This document shows, piece after piece, positions 42,529 to 54,464 of a stretch of 64,000 nt of DNA; position 1 is the first letter of the stretch, and each line of letters begins with the position of its first letter. A model generated the notes under the pieces. The model was not told where the DNA came from. It saw nothing but the letters and a program-made list of their open reading frames with translations, and did no database searches. The position numbers and the translations under genes are program-made. The DNA is from Clostridium sp. NkU-1 (GTDB lineage: Bacteria > Bacillota_A > Clostridia > Lachnospirales > Lachnospiraceae), in assembly GCA_001312405.1 (NCBI GenBank), contig BBDR01000017.1, positions 33,943-97,942 on the forward strand, in the 5' to 3' direction.

Positions 42529-43541
42529 ATGTTAAAGTTTGATGAACAGAAGCAGATTGACAATGTAAACGGCGCTCTGGCGCTGCGGCCGGAGATAGAG
42601 AAAGTTGTGGACGAAATTCAGCAGAGAGGTTTTGATGGAATTTATTTCATTGGAATCGGCGGGACCTGGGCTTCCGGCATGCAGGTAGAGGTTTATATGA
42701 GGGGCAGAAGCTCCATTCCGGTATATGTGGAGAACGGCGCGGAGTTCATCACCACCGGCAACAAGCGTTTCACCAAGGATTCCATTGTGATCTTCTCATC
42801 TGTAACGGGAAGCACTGAGGAGATGGTAAAGGCCATTGAGAAGGTACGGAAAACCGGCGCCAAGGTGTTTGGCTTCATCGACAAGCCGGATGCCCCCATG
42901 GTGAAACTGTGCGACTGGTGCATTTCCTACCCTATGAATGAGCAGCTGAAGTTCTATATGGTGGCCAACCGTTTGATGTTCAACAACGGGGAGTTCCCTG
43001 AGTACGACCAGTACAACGCAGAGATGGAGGCTTATCTGGCCCGGGCCTGGTGGAGGTTGAGAAGGAAGCAGACCAGTGGGCAGCTGAATTTGCCAGGAAT
43101 AAATATGAATATTTCAAGGCCCGTCCGGATATGCCCCACTACTTTGTGGGCGGCGGTAACCAGTGGGGAGCTACTTACTCCTATGCGATGTGCTACTGGG
43201 AGGAACAGCTGTGGATCCGCACCAAATCCATCACCAGCGCTGAATTTTTCCATGGCATGCTGGAGGTTGTGGATGCGGAGACTCCGGTCACTCTCTTCAT
43301 CGGAGAGGACGAGCAGCGTCCCCTGTCAGAGCGCGTGAAAGGTTTTCTGCCCAAGGTCTGCAAGAATTACACTGTCATTGATACGAGGGATTATGAACTG
43401 AAGGGAATCAGCCGGGAATTCAGAGGCTCTGTTTCACACCTTGTGATGCATGCGGTGAATAACCGTGTGGATGCCCATATGGAGGAGGAGTTCCGCCATC
43501 CCATGGTGATTCGCCGTTATTACCGCCAGTTTGACTATTGA
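42529..43541 (+). CDS. frlB: Fructoselysine 6-phosphate deglycase FrlB-like, SIS domain (frameshifted)
   Basis: About 337 residues. FrlB splits fructoselysine 6-phosphate into lysine and glucose 6-phosphate. Two SIS modules are seen: I-Y-F-I-G-I-G-G-T-W-A-S-G-M with F-S-S-V-T-G-S-T-E-E-M, and Y-F-V-G-G-G-N-Q-W-G-A-T-Y-S-Y in the second half with E-F-F-H-G-M-L-E-V-V. The frame breaks near 43052, where a C is missing (A-R-A-L-V-E-V-E-K-E restored). The C terminus ends V-I-R-R-Y-Y-R-Q-F-D-Y. Substrate by homology and context: fructoselysine or a related Amadori phosphate. Confidence 0.86.
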
Positions 43542-43560
43542 TGATGGGAGGACGGCGGAA

Positions 43561-44193
43561 ATGTCAAAGATTACGATGGATCAGATCGGAGTAATGAGCG
43601 TTCAGTACATTCATTATTCCCTGGAATATTATCTTGACTCCATGAAAAGATGCGGTCTGAAGCACGTGGATCTTTGGGGGGGAATTCCTCACTACTGCAG
43701 GTTGGACTATCCCTTTGCGTAAGATGCAGGAGCTAAACTGGACTCTATCCGGCAAATGATGGATGAACGGGGGCTGGATGTGGCGGTTTACACCCCGGAG
43801 ACCTTATCTTATCCCTATAGCTTTTCAGATCCACAGGAGGCGGTGAGAAAGCGTACAGTGGATTATTTCAGAATGGCTATGGACGATGCCCTAATAATGG
43901 GCACCAACAAGGTTTTTCTGAATTCCGGCTGCGGGCTTCTGGATCTGCCAAGGGAGAAGTCCTTTGCCAGGCTGGTTGATACTTACAAAAAGATAGCGGC
44001 AATTGCTGAGGAAAAGGGGATTGAGCTGGTACTGGAACAGCTTCAGCCTTATGAAAGCAATCTGGTACTGAATCTGGCCGATGTCAAGCGTGTTCTGGAT
44101 GAGGTCAGTTCCCCGGCGCTTTGCGTATGCGTGGATGTGGTAGCCATGGCTGCGGCAGGGGAGGAGCTGAAGGACTACTTTGCTGTCATGTGA
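43561..44193 (+). pseudogene. Decayed second FrlC-like epimerase
   Basis: Start M-S-K-I-T-M-D-Q-I-G-V-M with a GGGAGG site upstream, and family blocks H-V-D-L-W-G-G-I-P-H, Y-T-P-E-T-L-S-Y-P-Y and L-E-Q-L-Q-P-Y-E-S-N. An in-frame TAA at 43720-43722 sits where family members have Glu (A-E-D-A-G context), a substitution and not a frameshift. The protein also ends about 65 residues early, losing the H-x-H and final Glu metal ligands. Both defects point to real inactivation. A transcriptional terminator follows at 44253. Confidence 0.8.
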
Positions 44194-44252
44194 AATAACT
44201 ATGATTTTTGTAACCCTCCTTATTGAAGGAATGAACGGCACAATAACAAGAT

Positions 44253-44286
44253 AGACGGATTCCGTTAGGGATCCGTCTTATTTTTA
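44253..44286 (+). terminator. Terminator of the frl-like operon
   Basis: Stem AGACGGAT with ATCCGTCT around a 10-base loop, followed by TATTTTT. Confidence 0.85.
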
Positions 44287-44625
44287 TATTCACACTACGG
44301 GCCAACTTGGCCTGTAACTGCATAACACTTACTACTTATGAAAAACGCCGGAGGAAATGCTGGAAGCCATGAAAACGACGCACCCGCTGCTGCGGGGCAC
44401 ATTATACATTCGATACAGGCGAGGCATTAATAACGAGTGGGTGCCCGCATGAGTAAATAAAATGCGTTATGTAAGGTATTTTTATTTAGACTGGTCTCCA
44501 ATTCCATAATTTAAAAATCTAAAAAAAGAATATGAATCTGAAGATCGTTTATTCCATTTCTCCAATTCTTCCTATATAATGATAATAACTAACAAAATAA
44601 TCAATTACGGAAGAGGGGGAACAAG
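44287..44625. other. Intergenic region with a possible gene fragment
   Basis: Contains an open stretch at 44342-44452 (plus) directly after a stop codon, reading T-P-E-E-M-L-E-A-M-K-T-T-H-P-L-L then R-Y-R-R-G and ending TGA. It has no convincing start and looks like a remnant; I do not recognise it. A TATAAT box at 44575-44580 is a candidate -10 for the heparinase-like gene, but its -35 is poor. Confidence 0.4.
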
Positions 44626-46643
44626 ATGTCAAAGGAACAGTATTTTGAAAACAGGAACAATTATATTACCTGTGAGGACAAGGCATGGGTCGCAGATTAC
44701 TGTCAAAGGAACTGGCCTGAGGAAGTGAGCCATATCCTCCGCATTGCAGATGATGCAGTGGAGCATACATTTTTGTTTGATCTGCGGTGGGATATGGAAC
44801 GAACCTATGTGCCGGTGCATTTTGACCGGGAAGTGGTTTGGGACTACATGCCGGGAGATGATCCGGAATTTATTTTTCAGTTCAACCGCCACCAATTCTT
44901 TATATGCCTGGGACAGGCATATGCCATAACCGGCGATGAAAAATATGCAAAGGCTTTTGCAGAGCTTTTGGATTCCTGGATAAAGAATAACCCTCTGACA
45001 GAAGAAACCAAGCAAACTACATGGAGGAGCATTGAGGCCGGAATACGGGCTGAAACCTGGGTAAAAGCCATGAGCTATTTTAAGGACAGCCCCTCTGTGG
45101 ATGACGGACTTGTAAAGGCATATATGGATTGTCTCACCGTTCACGCGGAATACCTGATGACAACCTACAAACATTTCCAGATCAAGAGCAACTGGGGAGT
45201 TATTGAGAACCGGGGGCTTATGGAGATTGCACTGGCCCTTCCTATCTGCGACCGGACAAAGGAATACTTGGATGCAGCGCTTAGGCGTCTTAGTGAAGAG
45301 ATGGATGTGCAGGTTACTGATGACGGAGTGCACTGGGAGCAATCCCCCATGTACCATAATGAGGTGTTTCACTGTTGTCTGGAAGTACTGCGGCTGGCAA
45401 GGCGATATGACATTAAGCTTTCAAGGAAAAAGACTGAGAAAGTCCGGCAGATGGCCTATGCAAATATTGCATGGAAAAAGCCGAATCATTGCCAGCCCAT
45501 GCAGGGAGACAGTGATGAAACCGATCTCAGGGACTTATTGGCTCAAAGTGCCTGGCTGTTTGCAGACCCGGTGTTAAAGTTCTGCGCTTATGACAAGATG
45601 GATTATGACGGAGCCTGGGACTTCTTAAAAGAGGGAATCGAGGGCTACGGAAAGCTTAATGCAAAAGAACCGGATTTCTTAGACAGGGTTATGGAAAGCA
45701 CCGGAAATCTTTTTGTCCGGTCCGGATGGGATGAAAATGCGGATTATTTCCATTTTCGCTGCGGTTTCCTTGGGGGAGGCCACGGCCATTCCGATAAGCT
45801 GCATGTGGATCTTGTGATCAACGGAGAAGATATTCTTATGGACACAGGACGTTACCATTATGTGCCCGGTGAAGCGAGAACCTGGTTTAAAAGCGCCCTG
45901 GGCCACAACGTTCCTCTGGTAGACGGCCGTGACTATTTAAAATGCCGGGATGCATGGGGCGTGGATAAGATGTCCGCAGCCTATTTTGGCGGCTATAAGA
46001 AAAAGGGCGGATACCGCTATATCCAGGGAAGCCACGGTGGATATTTAAATGGAGAAGAGGGAAATGTGTGGATCACCAGAAAAGTGCTGGCAATTGATAC
46101 GGACCTTTATCTGATCACCGATGAATTTTCTCCAGAGAAAAACACACATACCAGCAGCTTTTCCATTTTAACAACCAGGGAAAGGTATCGCGCTCCGGAC
46201 GAACTGTGCGCTATTTTGGCAGCAGGACGGACGGGGAATTGACGGTTCTGACAGAAGGCTGTGAGCTGAAACTGTCAGATGGCCGGATTTCCAGAAATTA
46301 TAACCAAATGGAAACAGGTAAGCAGCTTTTGGCCGGTAAAGAAGCAGAAGGCTTTACTTCCATCATTTCTGTTGTTTCAGGAGGGGAAAAAGGGAAATAC
46401 GAATCACCGGAGCTTTCTCTTCTTCCTGTATTCGGTACGGATCCAACGGTTCCATTAGACCCTTCTGATGCAGAAGCGGTATCTGTTGGCTGGAAGGGAA
46501 AGAGCTATGTAGTCATTTTGGCCCATGGTGATATCGGGGATTCTTCTGACCTGCTTACAGCAGGAGGCGTGAAGGGACTCGGAACGGTGATTGTGTTTGA
46601 TACGGAGAAACAGAAAGTGGGAGGCACGGTCATTCACTGGTAG
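44626..46643 (+). CDS. Heparinase II/III-family polysaccharide lyase (frameshifted)
   Basis: About 672 residues. The N-terminal half is an alpha/alpha toroid (F-I-F-Q-F-N-R-H-Q-F; W-R-S-I-E-A-G-I-R-A-E-T-W; S-N-W-G-V-I-E-N-R-G). The C-terminal half is the heparinase II/III beta-sandwich with G-G-G-H-G-H-S-D-K-L-H-V-D. No signal peptide is visible, so it probably acts on imported oligosaccharides in the cytoplasm, for example unsaturated uronic-acid-containing fragments. The frame breaks near 46190. GAGGGGG lies upstream of ATG 44626. No partner hydrolase or transporter is adjacent. Confidence 0.83.
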
Positions 46644-46670
46644 TGAACTGAAAAGTGAAAGATATGAGAG

Positions 46671-46708
46671 GAAGCAGCGTTTATCCGAAAGGAAAAACGC
46701 TGCTTTCT
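46671..46708 (+). terminator. Terminator of the heparinase-like gene
   Basis: Stem AAGCAGCGTTT with AAACGCTGCTTT, followed by a short T stretch. Confidence 0.8.
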
Positions 46709-46741
46709 GCATTGGTGTATGTAAATCATGGCATACTTATC

Positions 46742-47552
46742 TTAAAGGGAAATCCGTACTTCAATCCAGTGCAGGACATCATTGATGACCTCATCCTTGC
46801 AGTATTCATTAAAGATCTCATGGAACAATCCTCCGTAGATCTTCATCTGCTTATCTTTTGACGGAGCAGCTGCAAAAAAACTGATAGGTGTCCTGGGCGC
46901 TTACCAATCCATCCTTTTCCCCATGAAGCATGAGAATCGGGTATTCAAACCTTCCCACTGCCTCCCCAAACCAGGCAATTCCCTGGCAGAGGGCGTAGCA
47001 TAAGCCGGTAGTAAAGGTTTTTGAGTTATAGGGATCCTTACCGTACCAGTCAACAACTTCGGCTACGGAGCACACGCCGGCGCCCAGTTCGTTGGGAAGC
47101 TTGGTGTGGGGATCCAGGTCTTTCGGAACACTGCTTATGAGCCCCATATTATCCTTTGTCAATGCTCCACTTGTGATAATTCCGCGAAGCCTCTTATCCG
47201 GATATTTTGCACCGTATAGGGAAACGGTAAAGCCCCCCATGCTGTGACCGATTAAAAATACCGGGATATCCGGATTTTCCCGGATTGCCATGTCTACTAT
47301 TACATTGGTATCGTCAAGCAGCTCATGGAAGTCATCATAATAAGTCCGTTCCCCCTCAGAACGCCCGTGCCCCCTGTGATCAAAGCGGTAGGTCGCGATC
47401 CCGGCTTTATGAAACAGCTCTGCAAAGTAATCATACCTTCCCTGATGCTCACATAACCCATGGACAATAACGGCTGCCCCCCGGGCGGCCTCTGGAACTT
47501 CCTTGTTTAAATACAGTTTGGTCCCGTCAAATGAAAAAATCATTTCTCCCAT
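46742..47552 (-). CDS. Alpha/beta hydrolase, monoacylglycerol lipase-like (frameshifted)
   Basis: Serine hydrolase of about 269 residues with no signal peptide. The oxyanion region reads V-I-V-H-G-L-C-E-H-Q-G-R-Y, followed by F-D-H-R-G-H-G-R-S-E-G. The nucleophile elbow is G-H-S-M-G-G, the Asp is in H-G-E-K-D-G-L-V, and the His is in G-G-L-F-H-E-I-F-N-E after the frame break near 46875 (7-A run). These match Hydrolase_4/lysophospholipase members. AGGAGG lies 9 bases before ATG 47552. Physiological substrate unknown. Confidence 0.88.
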
Positions 47553-48109
47553 AAAAATACCTCCTTTAAAACAATGGTTTTACATTTCCCTTATTATACC
47601 AGAATTATTTCTATTTTAATAGGAAGAAATCCATGAAAAACAGGAAAAGTTTTTTGCATGACATTTGTAGGATTTGATAGCCATATAGGAGGGGAAGGAC
47701 GGGAGCATATCCTTTTTCTCTATCTAATCTTATCTATTTATAATTGCGTTAGGTACTAATGACGGTGAAATGAAAAAAAAGCAAAAAAAACATAGTCAAA
47801 TTTCACAAATTATTAGAAAAAAAATTCAACATAAAACCTAGAAAAATTCGCTAAAAAATAAAGTTCTTTGGGATCTGAACATATTTTGGGTTAAAAAAAT
47901 TAATAATAATTTTAGAATTTCAGACGAAAAATTGTTTCAAATGTTCAAACAATTAACGGCATTAATAAGATGTTATGAAATTCGCAAAAAGTTGACAATT
48001 TCCGCAGATGAAAGTATGATACACGTTAGACCTCTGCAACATTGTATATTTAGGAGTACAATCTGTAAATCTGGTAATATATAAAGGGGAAGACAGTTTA
48101 AGAAAGGAA
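47553..48109. other. AT-rich intergenic region upstream of the ATP synthase operon
   Basis: A 557-bp gap, strongly AT-rich between 47740 and 47990, with no gene seen. It holds the divergent promoter regions of the alpha/beta hydrolase and the atp operon. The poly-A-rich stretch before the -35 box may act as an UP element; this is inference. Confidence 0.6.
47992..48020 (+). promoter_or_regulatory. Promoter of the F-type ATP synthase operon
   Basis: TTGACA (47992-47997), 17-base spacer, TATGAT (48015-48020), about 90 bp before atpB, with long A/T tracts upstream. Confidence 0.85.
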
Positions 48110-48804
48110 GTGAGCATTACGGAGGATTTGGCAGAGAAGTTATTAGAGGAACTGAACTGCGAAACGGTGTTTACCATTCCCATATTCGGAGGCATTCCCA
48201 TTGCTGAATCAGTAGTGGTGACATGGATTATCATGGCAGCACTGACACTCCTTTCCATCATTCTGGTGAGAAATCTTAAGGTTGAGAATCCTGGAAAGAA
48301 GCAGCTGGCGCTTGAAATGACAATCGGTGGAATTTACAATTTTTTTGAAGATTTAGTGGGGGAAGAAGGGAAGAGGTATATTCCTTATCTCATGTCAGTG
48401 GGAATTTATCTCGGAGTGGCTAATTTGATTGGCCTGGCAGGCTTCAAGCCGCTACCAAGGATTTAAATACCACTGCAGCACTTGCTGTCATGAGCATACT
48501 TCTGATAGAATATTCAGGCCTTCACAAAAAAGGGGTAAAAGGTTTTATAAAAGGCTTTGCAGAGCCGTCACCTATCATAGCCCCTATTAACGTCCTGGAA
48601 TTATTTATTAAACCGCTTTCTTTGTGCATGCGGCTTTTTGGTAATATCCTGGCGTCATTTGTAGTTATGGAATTGCTTAAGCAGTTTGCAGCACTCCTTG
48701 TACCAATTCCGTTCAGTTTTTATTTTGATATTTTTGACGGATTGATTCAGGCATATGTATTTGTATTTTTGACTGCCCTTTTCATTAAGGAATCGGTAGA
48801 GTAA
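48110..48804 (+). CDS. atpB: F-type ATP synthase subunit a (frameshifted)
   Basis: Stator membrane subunit forming the proton half-channels, about 231 residues. Helices follow I-A-E-S-V-V-V-T-W-I-I-M-A-A; the essential Arg is in P-L-S-L-C-M-R-L-F-G-N-I-L-A-S. The frame breaks near 48460 (one C lost, restoring F-K-P-P-T-K-D-L-N). GTG start at 48110 is preceded by AAAGGAAG. First gene in the order a-c-b-delta-alpha-gamma-beta-epsilon, without atpI. Confidence 0.9.
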
Positions 48805-48833
48805 ACAATAGTAAATTAAAAGGAGAGATTATT

Positions 48834-49052
48834 ATGTTAATAGCAATTGGAGCAGGAATCGCAGTATTCACAGGTATTGGAGCAGGAATCGGAATTGGAA
48901 TAGCAACCTCTAAAGCAGTGGATTCCATTGCAAGACAGCCGGAAGCTGAAAGCAAGATCAGCAAGGCCCTTCTGTTAGGCTGTGCGCTTGCAGAGGCAAC
49001 TGCCATCTATGGTTTCGTTATAGCCCTTCTCATCATTTTATTCCTTAAATAA
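48834..49052 (+). CDS. atpE: F-type ATP synthase subunit c
   Basis: Intact 72-residue hairpin proteolipid of the rotor ring. Helix 1 is glycine rich (G-I-G-A-G-I-G-I-G-I-A-T), the loop is A-R-Q-P-E, and helix 2 carries the ion-binding Glu in A-L-A-E-A-T-A-I-Y-G-F. Compared with the Na+ site of Ilyobacter (Gln32, Glu65, Ser66), the Gln position is Ile and the Ser position is Ala, so proton coupling is predicted. AGGAGAG lies upstream of ATG 48834. Confidence 0.93.
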   Translation: MLIAIGAGIAVFTGIGAGIGIGIATSKAVDSIARQPEAESKISKALLLGCALAEATAIYGFVIALLIILFLK

Positions 49053-49107
49053 TTAACAAGGTCAGGATTAAGGTGAAAAAAATTGAAAAGAAAGGCAGGC
49101 GGTACAG

Positions 49108-49608
49108 ATGCTTAGACTGGATATGAACTTTGTGTGGACTATCGTGAATCTCATCGTCCTGTATTTTCTGCTTCGGCATTTCCTCATAGGGCCGGTTATG
49201 AATGTGATGAATAAGCGGCGGGAAATGATTGAGCAGAGCATTTCGGATGCCAGGAATAAGGAAGTTCAGGCAGCGGATATTAAAAAGCAGTATGAAGAAA
49301 AGCTGGCTGCCTCTTCGGCTGAGGGATCAAAGCTTATTGAAGAAGCGAGAAACCAGGCAAAGGCCCAGTATGACCGGATTTTAAAGGAAGCTGGGGAAGA
49401 TGCAGGCCGTCTGATGGCCGAAGCCAGGAAACAAGCTGAGGCTGATCAGGAAAAGGCGATGCGTGAGGCCAAGGCGCAGCTTGCGGGCATAGTTATCGCA
49501 GCAGCGGCCAAGGTGGTTAATCAGGAGGTGAGCGCCAGGGCAAATCAGGCGCTTTACGATACATTTATAGCAGAAGCAGGTGATTTTCATGATGCAGGCA
49601 GCAATTAA
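49108..49608 (+). CDS. atpF: F-type ATP synthase subunit b
   Basis: Intact 166-residue peripheral-stalk subunit. One N-terminal helix (F-V-W-T-I-V-N-L-I-V-L-Y-F-L-L) is followed by a long charged coiled coil (R-R-E-M-I-E-Q-S-I-S-D-A-R). It overlaps the start of atpH by 20 bp. Confidence 0.93.
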   Translation: MLRLDMNFVWTIVNLIVLYFLLRHFLIGPVMNVMNKRREMIEQSISDARNKEVQAADIKKQYEEKLAASSAEGSKLIEEARNQAKAQYDRILKEAGEDAGRLMAEARKQAEADQEKAMREAKAQLAGIVIAAAAKVVNQEVSARANQALYDTFIAEAGDFHDAGSN

Positions 49609-50094
49609 TTACGGGCAGGTGCTTTATGAGCTTTCTGTTCCTGAAACGGCCATTGAGGAAACGGCTCTGGCACTAAAGACTGTGCCGGAGCTTAAGCGTG
49701 CTCTTAACAGCCCTGTGGTTGCAAGGAGCAGCAAGCACCGGATTATTGACCGTGTTTTTCCTGCTGAGATCAGAACCTTTTTAAAGGTTTTGGTGGATCG
49801 ACGGGATATAGATCTTGCATATGATATTTTTCATGCATGGCGTACCTGCGTTTGCAGACAGGAAGGAATCCTGGAGGCTTCCCTTTTCTACGTGACAGAA
49901 CCGGAGGAAGAACAGCTTAGCGAGATTAAAGCAATGCTGTGTAAAAAAATATGAAAAACATGATGTAAGGCTTCGCCTCATTCAGGACCCCGGTTTGATC
50001 GGCGGATTTATTATCCGCGTCGGTGATATGGAGACTGACTGGAGCTTAAAGGGACGCCTTAGAGAATTGGAACAAAAAAATAATGCGGAGGTGA
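49589..50094 (+). CDS. atpH: F-type ATP synthase subunit delta (frameshifted)
   Basis: Peripheral-stalk cap subunit, about 168 residues. The N-terminal helical part ([13 protein letters not shown]) and the C-terminal part ([11 protein letters not shown]) fit OSCP/delta. Frame breaks occur at 7-A runs near 49940 and 50077; the second correction ends the protein at E-Q-K-I-M-R-R with TGA 50092-50094, overlapping the atpA ribosome site. Start ATG 49589 or 49592. Confidence 0.88.
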
Positions 50095-50099
50095 AAAAC

Positions 50100-51608
50100 G
50101 TGGCTTCCATCAATTCAGATGAAATTATTTCTATATTGAGAAGTGAGATTGAAGATTATGACGCTCATGCCAGGGACCAGGAAGTTGGAACTGTTATAAG
50201 CGTTGGCGACGGCATTGCAACGGTTTATGGAATCGACCGTGCGATGTACGGCGAAATCGTTATTTTTGATAGTGGAATCAAGGGCATGGTACAGGACATC
50301 AGAAAAGAAGATATCGGATGCATCCTGTTCGGTTCCGACCGGGACATTAGGGAAGGCTGTAAGGTAACAAGAACGAAAAAGCGTGCCGGGATCCCGGTAG
50401 GTGAGAAGTTTGTGGGAAGAGTAGTCAATGCTCTTGGTGCTCCCATTGACGGGAAGGGAGAAATCATCTCTGACGATTACCGTCCCATTGAACATGAAGC
50501 ACCAGGCATTATTGACCGTAAGAGCGTGTCTGTTCCAATGGAAACAGGTATTCTTGCCATTGACTCCATGTTCCCCATCGGACGGGGGCAAAGAGAGCTG
50601 ATCATCGGCGACCGACAGACTGGTAAGACTTCCATTGCCATTGATGCCATCTTAAACCAGAAGGGAAAAGGCGTAATCTGTGTTTATGTTGCGGTTGGAC
50701 AGAAGGCATCAACCGTTGCAAAGCTGGTGAATACCCTGACACATTACGGCGCTATGGAATATACCATTGTGGTATCTTCTTCGGCCAGTGAACCGGCGCC
50801 TTTACAGTATATCGCACCTTATTCCGGTACTGCTCTTGCAGAGTATTTCATGTACCAGGGAAAAGATGTGCTGATCGTTTATGATGATCTGTCAAAGCAT
50901 GCGGTGGCTTACCGTTCCCTGTCTCTGCTTTTAGAGCGTTCTCCTGGCCGTGAGGCTTATCCAGGCGACGTATTTTATCTCCATTCCAGGCTTTTGGAGC
51001 GCTCCAGCCGGCTGAATGAGGAAGCAGGAGGCGGTTCCATTACCGCACTGCCGATCATTGAAACCCAGGCCGGAGATGTATCGGCTTACATTCCCACCAA
51101 TGTTATTTCCATTACTGACGGACAGATATTCCTGGAAAGCGACCTCTTTTTCTCCGGTATGAGACCGGCAGTAAACGTAGGCCTTTCCGTATCCCGAGTT
51201 GGTGGAGCGGCTCAGACCAAGGCCATGAAAAAGTCTGCCGGAAGCATCCGTATCGACCTGGCACAGTGCCGGGAGATGGAGGTGTTTACCCAGTTCAGTT
51301 CAGATCTGGATCCGGCTACCAAGGAGCAGATCCAGTATGGAAAGGGACTTACGGAGCTGTTAAAACAGCCCTTATGCCATCCTTTAAGCCTTCATGCCCA
51401 GGTAATCAGCCTGATCGTGGCCAATAACCGTCTGCTTTTGGATGTAGAAGTTTCAAAGATCAAAGAGTTTCAGAGAGAATTGCTGGCTTTCTTTGATGAA
51501 CGCTATCCGGAAATCGGAAAGGAAATTGAAGAGAGCAAGGCGCTGTCTGACGAGCTGAAGCAAAGAATTCTTGATGTGACAGCCGAATTTAAACAGAAAC
51601 GGGTGTAG
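50100..51608 (+). CDS. atpA: F-type ATP synthase subunit alpha
   Basis: Intact, about 502 residues. Non-catalytic nucleotide-binding subunit with P-loop G-D-R-Q-T-G-K-T-S near residue 170 and the V-S-R-V-G-G-A-A-Q alpha signature. GTG start at 50100 with GGAGGTG 8 bases upstream; an apparent upstream extension belongs to atpH. Confidence 0.95.
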   Translation: MASINSDEIISILRSEIEDYDAHARDQEVGTVISVGDGIATVYGIDRAMYGEIVIFDSGIKGMVQDIRKEDIGCILFGSDRDIREGCKVTRTKKRAGIPVGEKFVGRVVNALGAPIDGKGEIISDDYRPIEHEAPGIIDRKSVSVPMETGILAIDSMFPIGRGQRELIIGDRQTGKTSIAIDAILNQKGKGVICVYVAVGQKASTVAKLVNTLTHYGAMEYTIVVSSSASEPAPLQYIAPYSGTALAEYFMYQGKDVLIVYDDLSKHAVAYRSLSLLLERSPGREAYPGDVFYLHSRLLERSSRLNEEAGGGSITALPIIETQAGDVSAYIPTNVISITDGQIFLESDLFFSGMRPAVNVGLSVSRVGGAAQTKAMKKSAGSIRIDLAQCREMEVFTQFSSDLDPATKEQIQYGKGLTELLKQPLCHPLSLHAQVISLIVANNRLLLDVEVSKIKEFQRELLAFFDERYPEIGKEIEESKALSDELKQRILDVTAEFKQKRV

Positions 51609-51611
51609 GAT

Positions 51612-52508
51612 ATGGCAAATGCGAGAGAGATACAAAGCAGGATGAACAGCATCAAAAGTACCATGAAGATAACCAATGCGATGTATACCATTTCCTCGTC
51701 AAAGCTGAAAAGGGCAAGGAAAGCCCTGACTGATACGGAGCCTTACTTTTATGCGCTGCAAAGGACCATTGCCAGAATCATAAGGCATACGCCCGATATT
51801 GACGACCCGTATCTGGATACCAGGCCGCATATTAAGAAAGAAGACCGTAAGATCGGATACATTGTGGTAACGGCTGACAAGGGTCTGGCCGGTTCATATA
51901 ATCATAACATTTTTAAACTGGCTCAGGATCAGATTGACAAGGGCGGAAATCCCATGCTGTTCGTAGTGGGTGATCTGGGGCAGCAGTATTTTATGAAAAA
52001 GGGAATACCGGTGGAGCAGGATTTCCGGTATACCGTTCAAAAGCCAAATATGAGCCGGGCCAGAATCATTGAGGAAAAGATCGTGGATTACTTCCTGTCA
52101 GGAAAGCTGGATGAGGTATATATGATCTACACCAGGATGGTGAATGCCATGAAAATGGAGGCTGAGATCGAACAGCTTCTTCCCATTCCAAAGCGCCAGT
52201 TAAGCCAGAGCGTTCCCATTAACGTGCATTTGGAAGAAATCACTATGAAGCCATCTCCACAGGCTGTGATCGATTCCATTGTGCCCAATTACATTGCTGG
52301 TTTTATCTATGGAGGTCTGGTGGAATCCTATTCCAGCGAACAGAATTCCAGAATGATGGCGATGCAGGCCGCAACAAACAGTGCCCAGGAGATGCTTGAC
52401 GAACTGGCGATTACCTATAACAGGGTCCGTCAGGCGGCCATTACCCAGGAGATTACTGAGGTAATCAGCGGTGCTAAGGCCCAAAAGAAAAAAAGGAAGA
52501 AAGCGTAG
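51612..52508 (+). CDS. atpG: F-type ATP synthase subunit gamma
   Basis: Intact 298-residue central shaft. It begins M-A-N-A-R-E-I-Q-S-R-M-N-S-I-K-S-T-M-K-I, has V-T-A-D-K-G-L-A-G-S-Y-N, and the C-terminal helix V-R-Q-A-A-I-T-Q-E-I-T-E-V. It has a basic tail K-K-K-R-K-K-A. It starts 3 bp after atpA. Confidence 0.94.
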   Translation: MANAREIQSRMNSIKSTMKITNAMYTISSSKLKRARKALTDTEPYFYALQRTIARIIRHTPDIDDPYLDTRPHIKKEDRKIGYIVVTADKGLAGSYNHNIFKLAQDQIDKGGNPMLFVVGDLGQQYFMKKGIPVEQDFRYTVQKPNMSRARIIEEKIVDYFLSGKLDEVYMIYTRMVNAMKMEAEIEQLLPIPKRQLSQSVPINVHLEEITMKPSPQAVIDSIVPNYIAGFIYGGLVESYSSEQNSRMMAMQAATNSAQEMLDELAITYNRVRQAAITQEITEVISGAKAQKKKRKKA

Positions 52509-52565
52509 TATCATCGGATGTTCCGTTTGACTTTAGAGAGGAGGAGTCCTCACGACTGTGAGTAA

Positions 52566-53966
<1,401 letters not shown>

Positions 53967-53982
53967 CTTGGAGGTGCTGCCT

Positions 53983-54399
53983 GTGAGTAAAAATACATTT
54001 TTCCTTCAGGTCCTTGCCAGTGATAAGGTGTTTTACAAAGGCTCATGCCAGGAGCTTATCATTCCTCTTGCAGATGGAGAAAAGGCAATTCTTCCCCACC
54101 ATGAGGATATGGTCATTGCAGTATCCATAGGGGAAATGCGTCTGTTGAATGAAAAGGATCAATGGGTTCAGGCTGTTGTTGGTAATGGCTTCATCCAGAT
54201 CGTCAACAACCGTGTGACGCTCCTTGTTGATACTGCTGAGCAGCCGGAGGATATCGACGAACGCCGCGCAGAGGAAGCCAGGGAAAGGGCTGCCGAACAG
54301 TTAAGGCAGAGTAAAAGCCTTCAGGAGCATTCTCATTTTGAGGCTTCTTTAGCCAGATCCATGGCCAGGCTGCGTACAAAACACAAATATGGGCTTTGA
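53983..54399 (+). CDS. atpC: F-type ATP synthase subunit epsilon
   Basis: Intact, about 138 residues: N-terminal beta-barrel (F-F-L-Q-V-L-A-S-D-K-V-F-Y-K-G; I-L-P-H-H-E-D-M) and C-terminal helical hairpin rich in Arg/Glu. GTG start at 53983 was chosen because GGAGGTG is 6 bases upstream; the earlier in-frame TTG overlaps that site. Last gene of the operon. Confidence 0.92.
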   Translation: MSKNTFFLQVLASDKVFYKGSCQELIIPLADGEKAILPHHEDMVIAVSIGEMRLLNEKDQWVQAVVGNGFIQIVNNRVTLLVDTAEQPEDIDERRAEEARERAAEQLRQSKSLQEHSHFEASLARSMARLRTKHKYGL

Positions 54400-54420
54400 C
54401 AGGAAATGATGATAAAAAAA

Positions 54421-54463
54421 GGATATCCGGGAGGCAGAAAACTGCCTCCCGGATATCCTTTTT
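54421..54463. terminator. Bidirectional terminator between atpC and the ZIP gene
   Basis: A 17-bp perfect stem GGATATCCGGGAGGCAG, AAAA loop, complement, flanked by an A run on the left and a T run on the right. It serves both convergent genes. Confidence 0.93.
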
Positions 54464-54464
54464 C

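Noticed and set aside
43720..43722. TAA in the second frlC read as recoding or readthrough
   Set aside because: TAA is not used for selenocysteine or pyrrolysine, and the gene is also truncated at its C terminus.
44342..44452. Short open frame as a gene
   Set aside because: It follows a stop codon directly, has no start with a ribosome site, and no recognisable family; listed only as a possible remnant.
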